Of a stretch of 64,000 bases of DNA, positions 43,749-54,709 are shown piece by piece. The DNA lies in NCBI GenBank assembly GCA_000469685.2, contig LS997565.1, positions 11,166,505 to 11,230,504 on the forward strand, written 5' to 3'. The stretch's first letter is position 1, and every line of letters starts with the position of its first letter. The position numbers were made by a program, and so were the translations under genes. Source of the DNA: Haemonchus contortus. Taxonomy: Eukaryota > Nematoda > Chromadorea > Rhabditida > Trichostrongylidae. Below the pieces are notes generated by a model. It worked only from the letters and a program-made list of their open reading frames with translations, was not told the origin of the DNA and ran no database searches.

Positions 43749-45156
43749 CTGAAAGTGAAGGTAAGCAGTAGGTAAAGATGGCTCGGTTAATCGAAATACC
43801 GAAAGATTCGAGCGAACAACTGAAAAAGAACTGGATGAAAATATGTCAAACCGATTGAACACTGAGTTTTCCCAGCTGCATTCTGTTTTGCCAGTTAAAT
43901 GCCCCGCTCTTTTGTGGTTCGACCCCTCCATCATGCAAGTGGAAGTATAAACGCTCCTTGGCACTACAGAAAAGAAAATCAGCTACTATCCAGCCGCTTT
44001 CGTATTAAGGCCTGTCTCACCAGCCAATACTGATAGAGAAGTGCTGCCTCTACATCAACTTTATTTTATTAATTACCTTGTTATTCTCTGAAGTCGACAT
44101 ATCCGAGGCACAGTTTTGAGATTCGAAGGGTTTTAGTATTAGAACCTTCCCGGGAGGATGGCCAAAGAAGCCCTGAGGGATGCTCACTAGGGGAGAACAA
44201 GGTAGGGGAAGATCATATAGCCAAGGCTAGCATTCTTGGTAGCGAGTATCCTGAACTTGCATCCTTACGGACTTCTCTGTCAAACTGTAGGTAATATATT
44301 CAAGGACCTGCCAGATGAGGCCGCCTGATTACAACAGAAAACACCAGATGCCCGTTCCATAACTACTTTCCAGTGCAGACTATCATTCGCCTGAACTAAC
44401 AAACGCCGCCTAGCAAGCTCCTATCACTATCACAATTATGTATGTCCACACTACTATCAATGCGCTTAACAGGCAAAACCTTAGAACAAAAAGCCCCCAC
44501 AAGAGCCTTTTGGAGTTTCCCCTTTGACTCTTCATCATATAATCGCCATTTAAATGCCAACGGAGCAGAGGCGAGGCAACCCCTATCGTATACGTGGGTC
44601 AGGGTCAGGCTTCAGATCTTAACACTCAATCAACCAGCCATCTCTGCCCGTTATTGTGAACTAGTCATTGTCATATCATCTTGAGAGGATAAACAACTTA
44701 CTTGAACAGTAGGTGGCCTCCGAAAGCCTTCGCCCAAACAAAAAACTTCGAATTTAGGCCGAATTGGAAGCATACAAGGAGGGATTGATAAAAGTCAATG
44801 ACTACGGCCTTATCTACTCTGAGCAGAACTCTACAGCACAAGAATTGAGTCAAGAAAGAATTGGAAATCCCAACTATCCTCACCGGGTGTGGTGCGTTAT
44901 GAACGAAACGGTCGCGTCGCGGTGAGAGGGGCGTCGCGCGCGAAGGAATGTAGCAGGATGCAGCAGTAGGTAAGAAATACAAGAACAAAAGTACTAATAG
45001 TAGAATTATGCATGAAATAATGATCGCACATCGATTGAGCTGTATGAAGAACGCTGGAGCTGTATTAACGGCAAATGAGTGGTCCGCGACAGCCGCCTGC
45101 GGCGGATCGATCACCCAAAATCGTTCCTAACGCCCGTCTCCCATCCTCACCACTGC

Positions 45157-45224
45157 GGCCTGATGCACTAACCACCCAGCTAGGTGCGACATAGCACCGC
45201 TATGGGTGGCTCGTGCATCAGGCC
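45157..45224. repeat. Long perfect-type hairpin
   Basis: Arms GGCCTGATGCACTAACCACC and GGTGGCTCGTGCATCAGGCC pair with two mismatches. Inside them GGTGC and GCACC pair around a six-base loop, so almost the whole 68 bp folds into one stem. It could be a small foldback element or a structured RNA; no flanking duplication was found. Confidence 0.75.
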
Positions 45225-45554
45225 TTGGAAGGAGTGATTTTGAATAGAAAAGTGCAGAATGAATAGACACGTATCCCATTCCTACTGAATGTTCAGTGGT
45301 GAGAATGATCTAGAATCTATAATCTTTCAATCTGGTATTACTTCTTTTCAAGTTCCTTCTCCACCTTCCTAAGGCTGGTTGCAAACAGAACTGAGTCACT
45401 CAACCTAAGGAATTTCAGACTTAGTGACAGATCTCGTCATGCCGTCGGCACAGAAAATCCAGCTTAGTCGTAAGATAACATGTTAGGGACGCAGAATGTT
45501 CACGGACACCACACCACGTTTTTCGACGCATCGTTGTTTCAGTAAGGGGGACGG

Positions 45555-45784
45555 TACGAACGTGCGTCCGAGGGTGCGCGCGGCGAGTTGCTCGGCAAAG
45601 TTCGTGACGGTCTGTACGACTGCGGCACCAATTTTCGGGACACAAACTCGAAGTAGTTTAGTTTATTAGGGTCGGATGATCCTCCTAATCCACTCTATTT
45701 GAAATTTGGGCCCCAACTACAGGTGCCGAACTCGTTCAAACCATTACGAACTTCGCCGCGCGCATCCTCGGACGCACGTTCGTA
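45555..45784. repeat. GC-rich inverted repeat with 166-bp spacer
   Basis: The arms 45,555-45,586 and 45,753-45,784 are 32 bp long with one mismatch (TACGAACGTGCGTCCGAGG, then TGCGCGCGGCGA). Beyond them an 11-base insertion in the left arm is followed by a further match (AAGTTCGT). This resembles a foldback or MITE-like element with CpG-rich arms. Confidence 0.75.
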
Positions 45785-46449
45785 CACACACCCTTCCAGT
45801 AAATATTTTACGACTAGTATTACGGTAGGAATTTGGATTGTGCCCAAATCGTGTTGTTGTTTTGAATATCCGATAATAGCCTACTTCTTTCGACTAATTT
45901 CTGCTTCGAAACCAGGCCAGGCCAGAGCTTAGTTGTCAAAGGCTTTTATGCTTCGAGTAACTGTGGATTAGTGAAGGCTTCGGGAGGCAATGTAAAATTA
46001 AACATTGTGGGGAGGTCTGTGATTTGAATTGATTTCCGAACTACTCAAGTTCACAACTAACGGTCTGCTTTATGGCGTATTGCTTTCTTTTTGGGACCAA
46101 TCATCACCCACACCAATGAATTACGCGAAACTTTACACATGCATTCATAATCAAACTCAATCAAAGTCAGTAGTGGAGATTGAAGTGGAAAAAGTGAAGG
46201 GGAAAATTAAGGTGCACAGAAACGCCCAATTTTTATTATAAAACTTTGTTCCTTATCAGTTTCTAACAAAACCCAACGTCAGGTATCCTAAGCTATCAGA
46301 TAATGAGGTTTCAACAGAAATGTAGAACCAAACAGCCACGAAATAAAAAGAAACATTCACAAAAACGTTTTATTAGAGTAAAATGACGATTGAAAAGTAG
46401 CAGACGCTTGTCGGATTTTGCGCTCCAATTGTAAATTTGCGCTCGATTG

Positions 46450-47385
46450 TTAATGACGTTGTCACCGCTTAAAAAAGGAATTGTTTCTCATTTTCTACTG
46501 CTCCTCTCCGTTGCCTTTACGTTTTTGGTTTTGTTGACTTCAGTGCAATTTTTTCCATGGGCGTTAAAACTAGTAAGTTTGGAGCTTTTGCCGTTTCTAA
46601 TCAGGCTTTCTTTGAAAATCGGGCAAAATCAGGTATGCGGGAGTGTTCGCTGATTTTGAAATCCAGGCAACATACCACTTCTTGTAGCGGTTGTGTGGGC
46701 TGGAGTGTTGTGAATTTTTGTGGTAATGGCTTACTTCGATGAGTTTCTCGACTTCCATTTCGGAGAGTTTGACTCACAGAAGTTGATTACTTCTTACTCA
46801 GAATATACAGTTTCAAAGCGGAGTTCGCCTTCCTATACCGTCGTCACTTCAGACGGGTCTTCTTGCAGAGGCCAAAGGGGTCAGTGGAGCTGGTATTCAA
46901 GCGAAATAGCATTGGTTCAGATTTGGACAAGGTATATAAGCTGTGGTTTGGTTCCGCTGACGAAAACCTCGAGGCATCTATATATCCACTTCTCGCAATC
47001 TGCCATGGAAGATAGTTTGCGTATCGTAGTAGTTGAAAAATATGGAAAATCTCGATTGCTTTTGGAGGATAGACTAGCCTTCGTCTTGATGATCGCCTCT
47101 TTTTGCACGATTTTGGATGGCTCAGGCAATCGTGCAAAATTAATGTTATGCTTTTGCATCTGTCCAGTGGAAACTCATTGTGTCATAATGGAAGCTCTGT
47201 TTGAAGTGGCATTCGAGCAATTGCGTCGTCTTTATAGGCTTGAAGCATCTCATCACGTATCGAAGTGGGACTTACATAGATCAGTTGCGCTTTTCATGGT
47301 GGAGTTGGCTGCTGAATTGAAATGTGTTGAAAACTCCTATACAGCTTACATGGTTGATGGATACTACCGATTCTATTTTAGTTAA
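46450..47385 (+). CDS. Possible single-pass membrane protein, two exons
   Basis: A first exon 46,450-46,569 encodes MTLSPLKKGIVSHF followed by a hydrophobic segment (LLLLSVAFTFLVLLTSV) and stops at a perfect donor (CTA|GTAAGT). A frame open to 47,385 can be joined in phase from an acceptor at about 46,781 (GACTCACAG), giving about 240 residues. A different frame in the second part (RRHFRRVFLQRPKGSVELVF near 46,840) also looks protein-like, so the reading frame is uncertain. I recognise no family. The model rests on ORF length and one strong donor only. Confidence 0.3.
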
Positions 47386-48914
47386 ATCGCTGTCGAGTAG
47401 TGAGTAATGTTCGGTACATAGCAACAAACGACTATTTTTTGGATGTTCTTCAGGGCTACGGGAAGTCTTGTTGTCTTCTTTCGCCTGCGAAGTGTGCTTG
47501 AACAGATTCAGTTCGCTAAAATGAATTTAATTATTTGCTTGAGTTGGCAAGGCAACATTATTGAGAGAGAGAGTTTTGGGTTGATCCGCTTCTATGAGCT
47601 CTACGTATAGAGTTTATGCGAATTCTGTTTTTGCTTGACAGTCAGCTGTAGTTCCCTCTCCCAACCGCCTTGCTTTAACTATTTCCTTCGATCCCTGTGA
47701 AGTATTCCAGACAACTCTTCCTCGCCCGAAAGTTTTCGTTCTGTAATCGAATGCTGGCATGGCGGAATGAATCACGGTTTAGCCAGTTCCCAACAGTGGG
47801 CGCGACAACCAGGACGCTCACAGCCGTGCACTTAAATTAGAGTCAGCTAGTTTGAAAGAGTGTCACTCTAGACACCGTCAGCTTTAGTTCAAAGAGCACG
47901 ATAAATTGATGTGGCAAAAAGGAAAGCAGAGATACAGAGCGCTCGTTATTAAAAAAACAATCAAAAATCCTCTGGGATTCAACATAGTGACCCCTTGTCT
48001 ACGGAGTTGATTTTGGAGGACGTCGTGGAAGAATAGGGTGTTTGGACAAGTTCTCAATTGTTGGTGTCAAATCACACTCAACTGTGTCACCTGTTTAACC
48101 CGACGCCTAGCGTCTCTTCCTCTTCAATTGTATACCGATTGGATCCGATGAGGATTTTCTTCCTTTTACTTCGGTCTGTTACTACCCCTCATATCAAACA
48201 CTTCTAGTCTTGGGAACCCCAGAAACCCTTCCCTTATGGGTGTAAAATCTTATCGTGGTGTTTGAGGACTCTCCTTATACTGCCAACCGCTTGCAAGTGA
48301 AGAGTCTGGGTGAATCACTTCCGCCCCTCTCATTCCCATGTTGTTTCCCATGTATGGATCAACATGTTGTTTAGGGATTAGTCGACGTGTTTATGCATTT
48401 GTACTGTACATAATTGGATTTGAGCATGCTTTCCGATTACACTGGCAAGCATAGAAGTGCCGTTTGCTTCAATTTTACTTCATAATTCCCAACACTGTCA
48501 GCTTCCTGGAATTCCATTCTGCCAGAGCGCTTGATCGCGCTATCTTCCTACGCATCGCAAACGTTTTTATAAGATGCTGTATTACATCTTTGACTTTTCT
48601 ACAGCGTCCTGTTTACACTCATACCACCAACCTGTTCCTATTATACTGATCTGATTTTAACGCCCCACAGTAGAGGTTTGACGAATTTCCTGGGCGCTGG
48701 TAACTATCGGTAACTTGTACTGAATCAGTTTTTATCAATTACTCAGAAGTTCTTCTGGGTAAGTCATTAGTTTCAGTTATCACTGTCTTTCAGCACCTTA
48801 TTGTGGTAATCTCTTTGATTGCTATTTTACTGAACTCTCACAGAGTTAAGCGCTAATGTTCGATTAATTAAGTGATTCGTGATTGTTATGTTTTGAGATA
48901 GCCTTCTTTCCAGT
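47386..48914. other. No gene recognised upstream of UCKL1
   Basis: The sequence is T-rich on the plus strand. A 61-codon frame at 48,464 has no support. The stretch presumably contains the UCKL1 promoter or outron. Confidence 0.4.
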
Positions 48915-51900
48915 GTCAGAGTGTCATTGGATGAATATAGCTCCCTAGGTATGCCTGAACCGGCTGGAAAGGAAAATGGAGAACAGGCTCAAAAGAGCGT
49001 CCAAATCGATGATGTGCTCGAATATTGTAATTCGTCAGGTAGAATCTTTTTTAGTAGTTGCAGATATCGTTCTCTCTCCATACTTTTAGATGTATTTTAC
49101 TTCTAACGCGGTTCACATTTGAAGCAGTAGTTTGTACGAAACAAAGTGGTAAGCCTATGTAATAATGCTTAGCTATGTGTCGTATACCTGCTTGAAACTC
49201 CCTTTGTTACTTCAAATGCGATAACGGCTTTTTCTGTGCTTATCATCAAATCAAGCCCTTTGTGTGACTATTATAGGCTCATCGGTGAACGAATTGGTAA
49301 ATGGTGTGTGTCCTCGGTCTTCACCATCTCCACCTGCTTCTCGTAGACGATTACGAACGATGAGCGGTTCCAAAGCTGAGCACCATCTTTTCACAACCAA
49401 GTCCGGAAGGGTATGTCACGGCGTTTCCTAAATTGTTCAACTTCAGTTTTTGCTGCTGGTCTGTTAGTTCGGGTTTCATAACTTTCAGGTTTTTTTTGAG
49501 TTTCATGATCTTTTCTCCTCATTCCATGCCAACATTTCATGCAATATGCCCCAATTTATAAATTTTCTCAACAATTTCAAAGGGATTTTACGAGAAAAAA
49601 ATGGCATTTTCCTCGTAGACACAGAACCACCTATCGTTCAAGTGTTGCAACATTCCGAAATGATCTGCTAGTCGGAGTATGTAGGACAACATCGAACAAC
49701 TGAGCAACTGCTTGCAGCGAAATTATTTCTAATTGGGATACCTTCATGGAATCCTCAAATTCTGAGTCAGATTAGCTTGGGAAACATCTCAAAATAAGCA
49801 GTAGTTTCTGATTCGCCTTCTTTTGATGGGGAAGTAATCTGTTTCAGAAAATCTACACGAAAGGAAGGCCACCTTGGTACGACAGCAAAGGAAAGTCGCT
49901 GAAACAGCCATATGTTATTGGAATCTGTGGCGGGTATGTTTTCTGAAGTCAATCTTGCTGTGCACCTACATTATTGAACATGCGATTTGATGAGTAGCGG
50001 GATCGCGGCTTCGAGCTCTTTCTTTTTGAATTCAAGACATTCTCTTTTCAGCTCAGCCAGTGGTAAAACTACTGTTGCGGAGAAGATCATAGAAAAGTTA
50101 GAGATACCGTGGGTGACGATTTTAAGTATGGATAGTTTTTATAAGGTAAGATTTCGTGCATGTTCTTTTCGGTTGTTCACTCATGATTATCTGCTACAGG
50201 TTCTCAACGAAAAGGAGCATGCTCTTGCTGAACAGTCCAACTACAATTTCGACCATCCCAATGCTTTTGATTTCGATCTGCTTTTTGAGGTTTACTTTTG
50301 TATTCTCTCGTTGTGTTCTCGTTCTTAATTATTTTGTAATTTTAGGTTTTAACTCGACTACGTGAAGGAAAAAGTTGTGAAGTGCCTGTATACGATTTCA
50401 CTACTCATTCTCGGGATAATAACCCAAAGGTTGGTATTTTTGATTTTTGTGCAGCTTTATGGACGTTGGTTATGGTAATTTAGTGGACCCGTTCAACTTT
50501 AACACTTTTGTTTCAATTTGCTTGAAAGCCATGCCTACGTGTTCCAGGTGATGTACGGCGCAGACGTTCTAATTTTCGAAGGGATTCTTGCCTTTCATCG
50601 CCCTGACATAAATGCTATGATGGATATGAAGGTTTCTTAACATTTTTGTGGGTATTGCAATAATACCTTTTGGAAAACTGCTGGATTCAAGGTATTCGTT
50701 GACACGGATCCTGATGTGCGTTTAGCTCGAAGACTAAATCGTGATATTAACGAGCGCGGTCGTGACGCAGTTGGCGTACTTGATCAGTATTTCAGATTTG
50801 TCAAAGTAAGTTTTTCTTTTTTCCTCTTCTGTTTGGCTGAGTATGATCTCATTCCTGAGCATAACTGCGCTGTCTCCTCAGGAAAGGGTTCATATACTCT
50901 CAATTGCTGCTCGAAAAATTTTTCGTCTTTCGTGTTAGGCAGCCGGGATACTTCCGGCGTGATTTCTCCTGTCCTTCTGGATTTCTTTTCTTTTATTTCT
51001 CACTCGGTGTCAGATATGAGCTTGTCCATAAAAAGGCACTGTCCAAAACTGTTTTCGTTTGTCCACCTCGTACACCGGTCGACATGGATTTTTGTTCCTG
51101 ATCTAAACGTTTCATCGATGCCCTGCTTTCGCTCGTTTCATCTAGTTCTGATACATCAGGGTAGACTTCAGGCAGCCTTTCTTCCATAAGTCTCTTGACT
51201 GCAGAATCCCATCTGGGCTGCTTTTCTTTAGTTTTCACTTCCTTTTTTTACACTTTACGTATATAAAAGCAGTATATGTGGAGGGACTGATGGTGTAAGA
51301 ACGAAAATATTACAGCCGGCATTCGAAGCGTATATCGCACCGGGAATGAAAGTCGCTGATATCATCGTTCCTCGGGGTGGAGATAACGATGTGGCAATCA
51401 ATCTCATTGCGAAACAGGTGATGACCCAACTAGTTAAAAGAGGTAAGACATGATTTGTGTTGTACGGTTTAACCATTGCTTAGCTTCTATGTTATGCAGG
51501 TTATGACCAAACTGCTGCTTCACAATGTCGCCACGATTTGGTGAACATGGGACAGCTTCCTGATGAGCTACCAGACAATCTCACGATTATCAGGGAAACA
51601 CCACAAGTTCGTGGTTTGCACACATTCATCCGAAACAAGAATACGAAAAGGTATATGGGTGACTGTTTCCTTTTGTTAAAATACTTTGTTGCCCCATCTT
51701 TCTTAGGGAGTTTTTTTTTGTAACAGAACGCTTAGTTAATCCTGCTGCAAATCATGGTTCTTTAGATTGGTTTTGACTAGTAAAAAGTTTTTATGCGATT
51801 TTGGGGCAAGCACAGGCATAACTTGAATTGACTGCGAGTGCCGTGGGCTGAGACCTTGGGCAGGCAATGATATGTAATTTTGTCTCAGTCTGTATCTTCA

Positions 51901-53401
51901 GAGATGAGCTGATTTTCTATTCCGAGCGTCTGACCCGTATTCTTGTCGAAGAAGCTATGAATTTTATGCCCTATAAGGATGTTGAGATCGAACTCAACAA
52001 TGGTCAAAGGTAATTTTTCTAATATTTTCTTGGATGAAAAGGTTTTCGTAGCCTCTTCAATGTAGCGCAGCAGTTGTGAAAATGTCTCGGTTCATACTTT
52101 TCGAGCTGCATCTTACGAGTATGTAGTTGACAAAAATTTCTTCGTGTAGGCAGTTTTGTACTGAAAGGTAGCTCTCTTCGCTTCTACTCTAATGTTCACT
52201 TTTTTCGAGTTTTAGGGTGAAGGGGCGGCGACAATCTGCTCGAATTTGTGGCATCGCTATCATGAGAGCAGGAGAAACTATGGAGAATTCTCTTCGGGCT
52301 GTTGTGAAGGATTGTAAGGTAAGCTCTTTGTTCATTTCAGCTAGAAGTTCGTATATCTCTTGTGCCGTTATTTTCCGATTTAGATGGGAAAGATATTGAT
52401 CCAAACCAATGACAAGACTATGGAACCAGAGCTTTATTACCTTCGATTGCCAAAAGATATTGACAAGTACAAAGTCATGTTGTTGGATGCTACTGTTGCA
52501 ACTGGTTCGTTAACTTTTGATTCTTTTTTGGCTTTTCGAAGAGCTCGATTGCCATTGATAAAAGTGTTTCGGTATAGTTTTTTGATGAAATTGAAGTCCA
52601 AAATTCAATTATTTGTTGAGATATTTATCCTCCATCCACTGTCTTAATCAAAGCTTTATCCTTTCCCATTTTATTGATCTGCCTAACTTGTCGCCTTTTT
52701 CAGTTATTTTTGCAGGTGTTCATGTTACGAAAGAAATCTTTTCTTCTACTGGCAATATCATCATCATTAATTATTATATCATCACCGCCCTTTTTGTTTC
52801 TTCAACAGTAAAGCTTTCTTTGTAGGTGCGGCAGCTATGATGGCAATTCGAATTCTTCTCGATCATGACGTGCCAGAGGAAAATATTTATGTCCTGTCTT
52901 TGCTCATGTCTGAGCCTGGAGTTCATGCCTTAGCCTACGCATTCCCCAAGGTAGGTTTCTACCTTACGAGAAGCCGGCCTCAACCCTAGTTAATAAGTAC
53001 GGCATGCTTTTACTTATTTTCCTTTAGCTGGTATACATTTGTAACATTGTTTCGGGGTGTATTGAGCAGTTTGTAACCCCACTTTTTATCACAAGATCCA
53101 GTTTCGCTACTCATTCTTCCCAATCGCAATGTCTAAAAACTTCTAAATTTTAGTTGAGTTTTGGAGGTTCTGGCTTGAGGTTGTTTTCTTTCGATTCTTT
53201 CCAGGCTTTCAGTGAGCTGCTCTTTTGCGGAAACTCGGAAGTATGTAATTGACTTTATAATAGGTTCGACTTATCACCACTGCTGTGGATGCTCAGATCT
53301 CTGACAACTTCTACGTTTTACCTGGAATGGGTAACTTCGGAGATCGATATTATGGCACATACTCTAGTGACACAGAAGGCGAAGAACCGTTGGATGGTTA
53401 A
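48915..53401 (+). CDS. UCKL1: Uridine-cytidine kinase-like protein 1 (kinase plus UPRT-like domain)
   Basis: Fifteen coding exons: 48,951(ATG)-49,038, 49,277-49,410, 49,848-49,933, 50,052-50,145, 50,200-50,289, 50,346-50,429, 50,548-50,631, 50,692-50,805, 51,316-51,442, 51,500-51,650, 51,902-52,009, 52,216-52,318, 52,384-52,504, 52,826-52,950 and 53,264-53,401 (TAA). All are GT-AG and in phase, giving 548 aa, the usual length. A 3' splice site at 48,914 precedes the start, perhaps for a spliced leader. The kinase half has the P-loop GGSASGKTT (102-110), [27 protein letters not shown] and [13 protein letters not shown]. The C-terminal half is UPRT-like: [15 protein letters not shown], a PRPP-loop [10 protein letters not shown] (near 454-463) and [10 protein letters not shown] at the end. 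It phosphorylates uridine and cytidine in pyrimidine salvage; whether the UPRT half is catalytic in animals is doubtful. UFD1 lies 1.3 kb downstream on the same strand. Confidence 0.96.
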
Positions 53402-54709
53402 ACTTTAATACATGTAGGTTTATGCTTTGTCTGTTTTTCGTAAGGTTATATCTGTATTAAGGCTATCTTGCCATCTTACTGTAATATATTTCCTAGTTCA
53501 CTGGGAAACTATGACTGTATCTATTCTTTCTCACCTGTAAGTGCTTTGATTCCTTATTGTACTGCATATTAATTGTTGTTGTTGCCTTCGCATAACGCTT
53601 AGGGAGTGGTCTTGGTTTGTTGGACTGTTCTTGTTGTATATGCATTAACGAAAGATCTAGATTAGCACTTGTTTTCACCGTTGCACGCATGCTTCAAGCA
53701 TTTAAAATGTTATTTCTTCTGGGTATTTCCTTTTGCCCCGCTTTTAACCTGTTTTCATCCTTCCTATGGACATTCGCTGTGAAATTATTCCCAATTCTTG
53801 GCAGTATTCACTATAATAGTCAACGTTTTTCCCTTATTGTTTTCCATGACAAAATCATCTTTCATTTCGGAATTGTTGGGCGCTGAGCTTGTTTTTCGAT
53901 TTTCGAGGATTCTTATCCACGGTGTTGCTTGAAAATTAAAAATTTTTAATATTGTACGCATGTCAATTGAAAATTGATGCTGTTCAGCTCACCGCGTACT
54001 TCATTTTCTGTGACCTTTCTTTTCGTGGACCTACATTTACGAAATTTTCATTGATGGTGAAATAGTCCGGATAGTCGAGATCAGAATCCTGTCGGTGGCC
54101 GATGGCTACAAAATTGCATCTGTATACTCTGGGTGGTGTGGCAAAAGTCGGCCCATGGCCCTGCGAAGCTACTCTGTTCCTCCTACTTAGTCGCGTAATC
54201 GTTGCCCCTTGCTGTTTTTATTGCAGCTGCCACGCAACTTATTGTTTGCTGGGCATGATGGTCGATTTTCAAGCATTCAGCATAGCTGCTATCTAAAGTG
54301 CTACATCACCATCTTGCGAAATCCCAGTCCTCGGCAAAATTGCGTCACGGACCTTGGAGTTCCTTCACTTTGATTTGTATTGTAGTCCCCTTGCTTGATA
54401 TCCTTCTCTTCTCGGGGCTGTACATGAACTCACAAGCTTCTGTCGAGCACGTCGGAGGTCAAGATTTTTTTTTTTGGCACCAAAAGCTGACGACGATCTA
54501 TGAATTGGTTGTTTTTTTTTGCTAGGCCAGACATTTGCAAAGCGTTTTCAAGTATTCTTACTGATACCACCGTTCTTCCTAGTTCCTCCAATTGCTCCGG
54601 TCATTCTGACTTTTTGACTCAGTCATTTTGCATGGAACTACTTCAGTGCTCAACACATTCTCATCGTCTGCATTTTTAAGCGATTTTTCGTGATTATATT
54701 TTCATTCAG
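53402..54709. other. UCKL1 to UFD1 intergenic or outron sequence
   Basis: About 1.3 kb, T-rich on the plus strand, with no gene seen. The open frames at 53,617-53,886 and 54,102-54,525 have no domain or splice support. It ends with TTTTCATTCAG, the 3' splice site just before the UFD1 start. Confidence 0.5.

Larger units (their letters stand above)
43749..46446. other. Intergenic region upstream of GTPBP10
   Basis: This should hold the GTPBP10 promoter. I find no convincing gene. A 138-codon minus-strand frame (44,698-45,114) with one hydrophobic stretch has no splice support. Two foldback repeats lie at 45,157-45,224 and 45,555-45,784. Confidence 0.4.
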
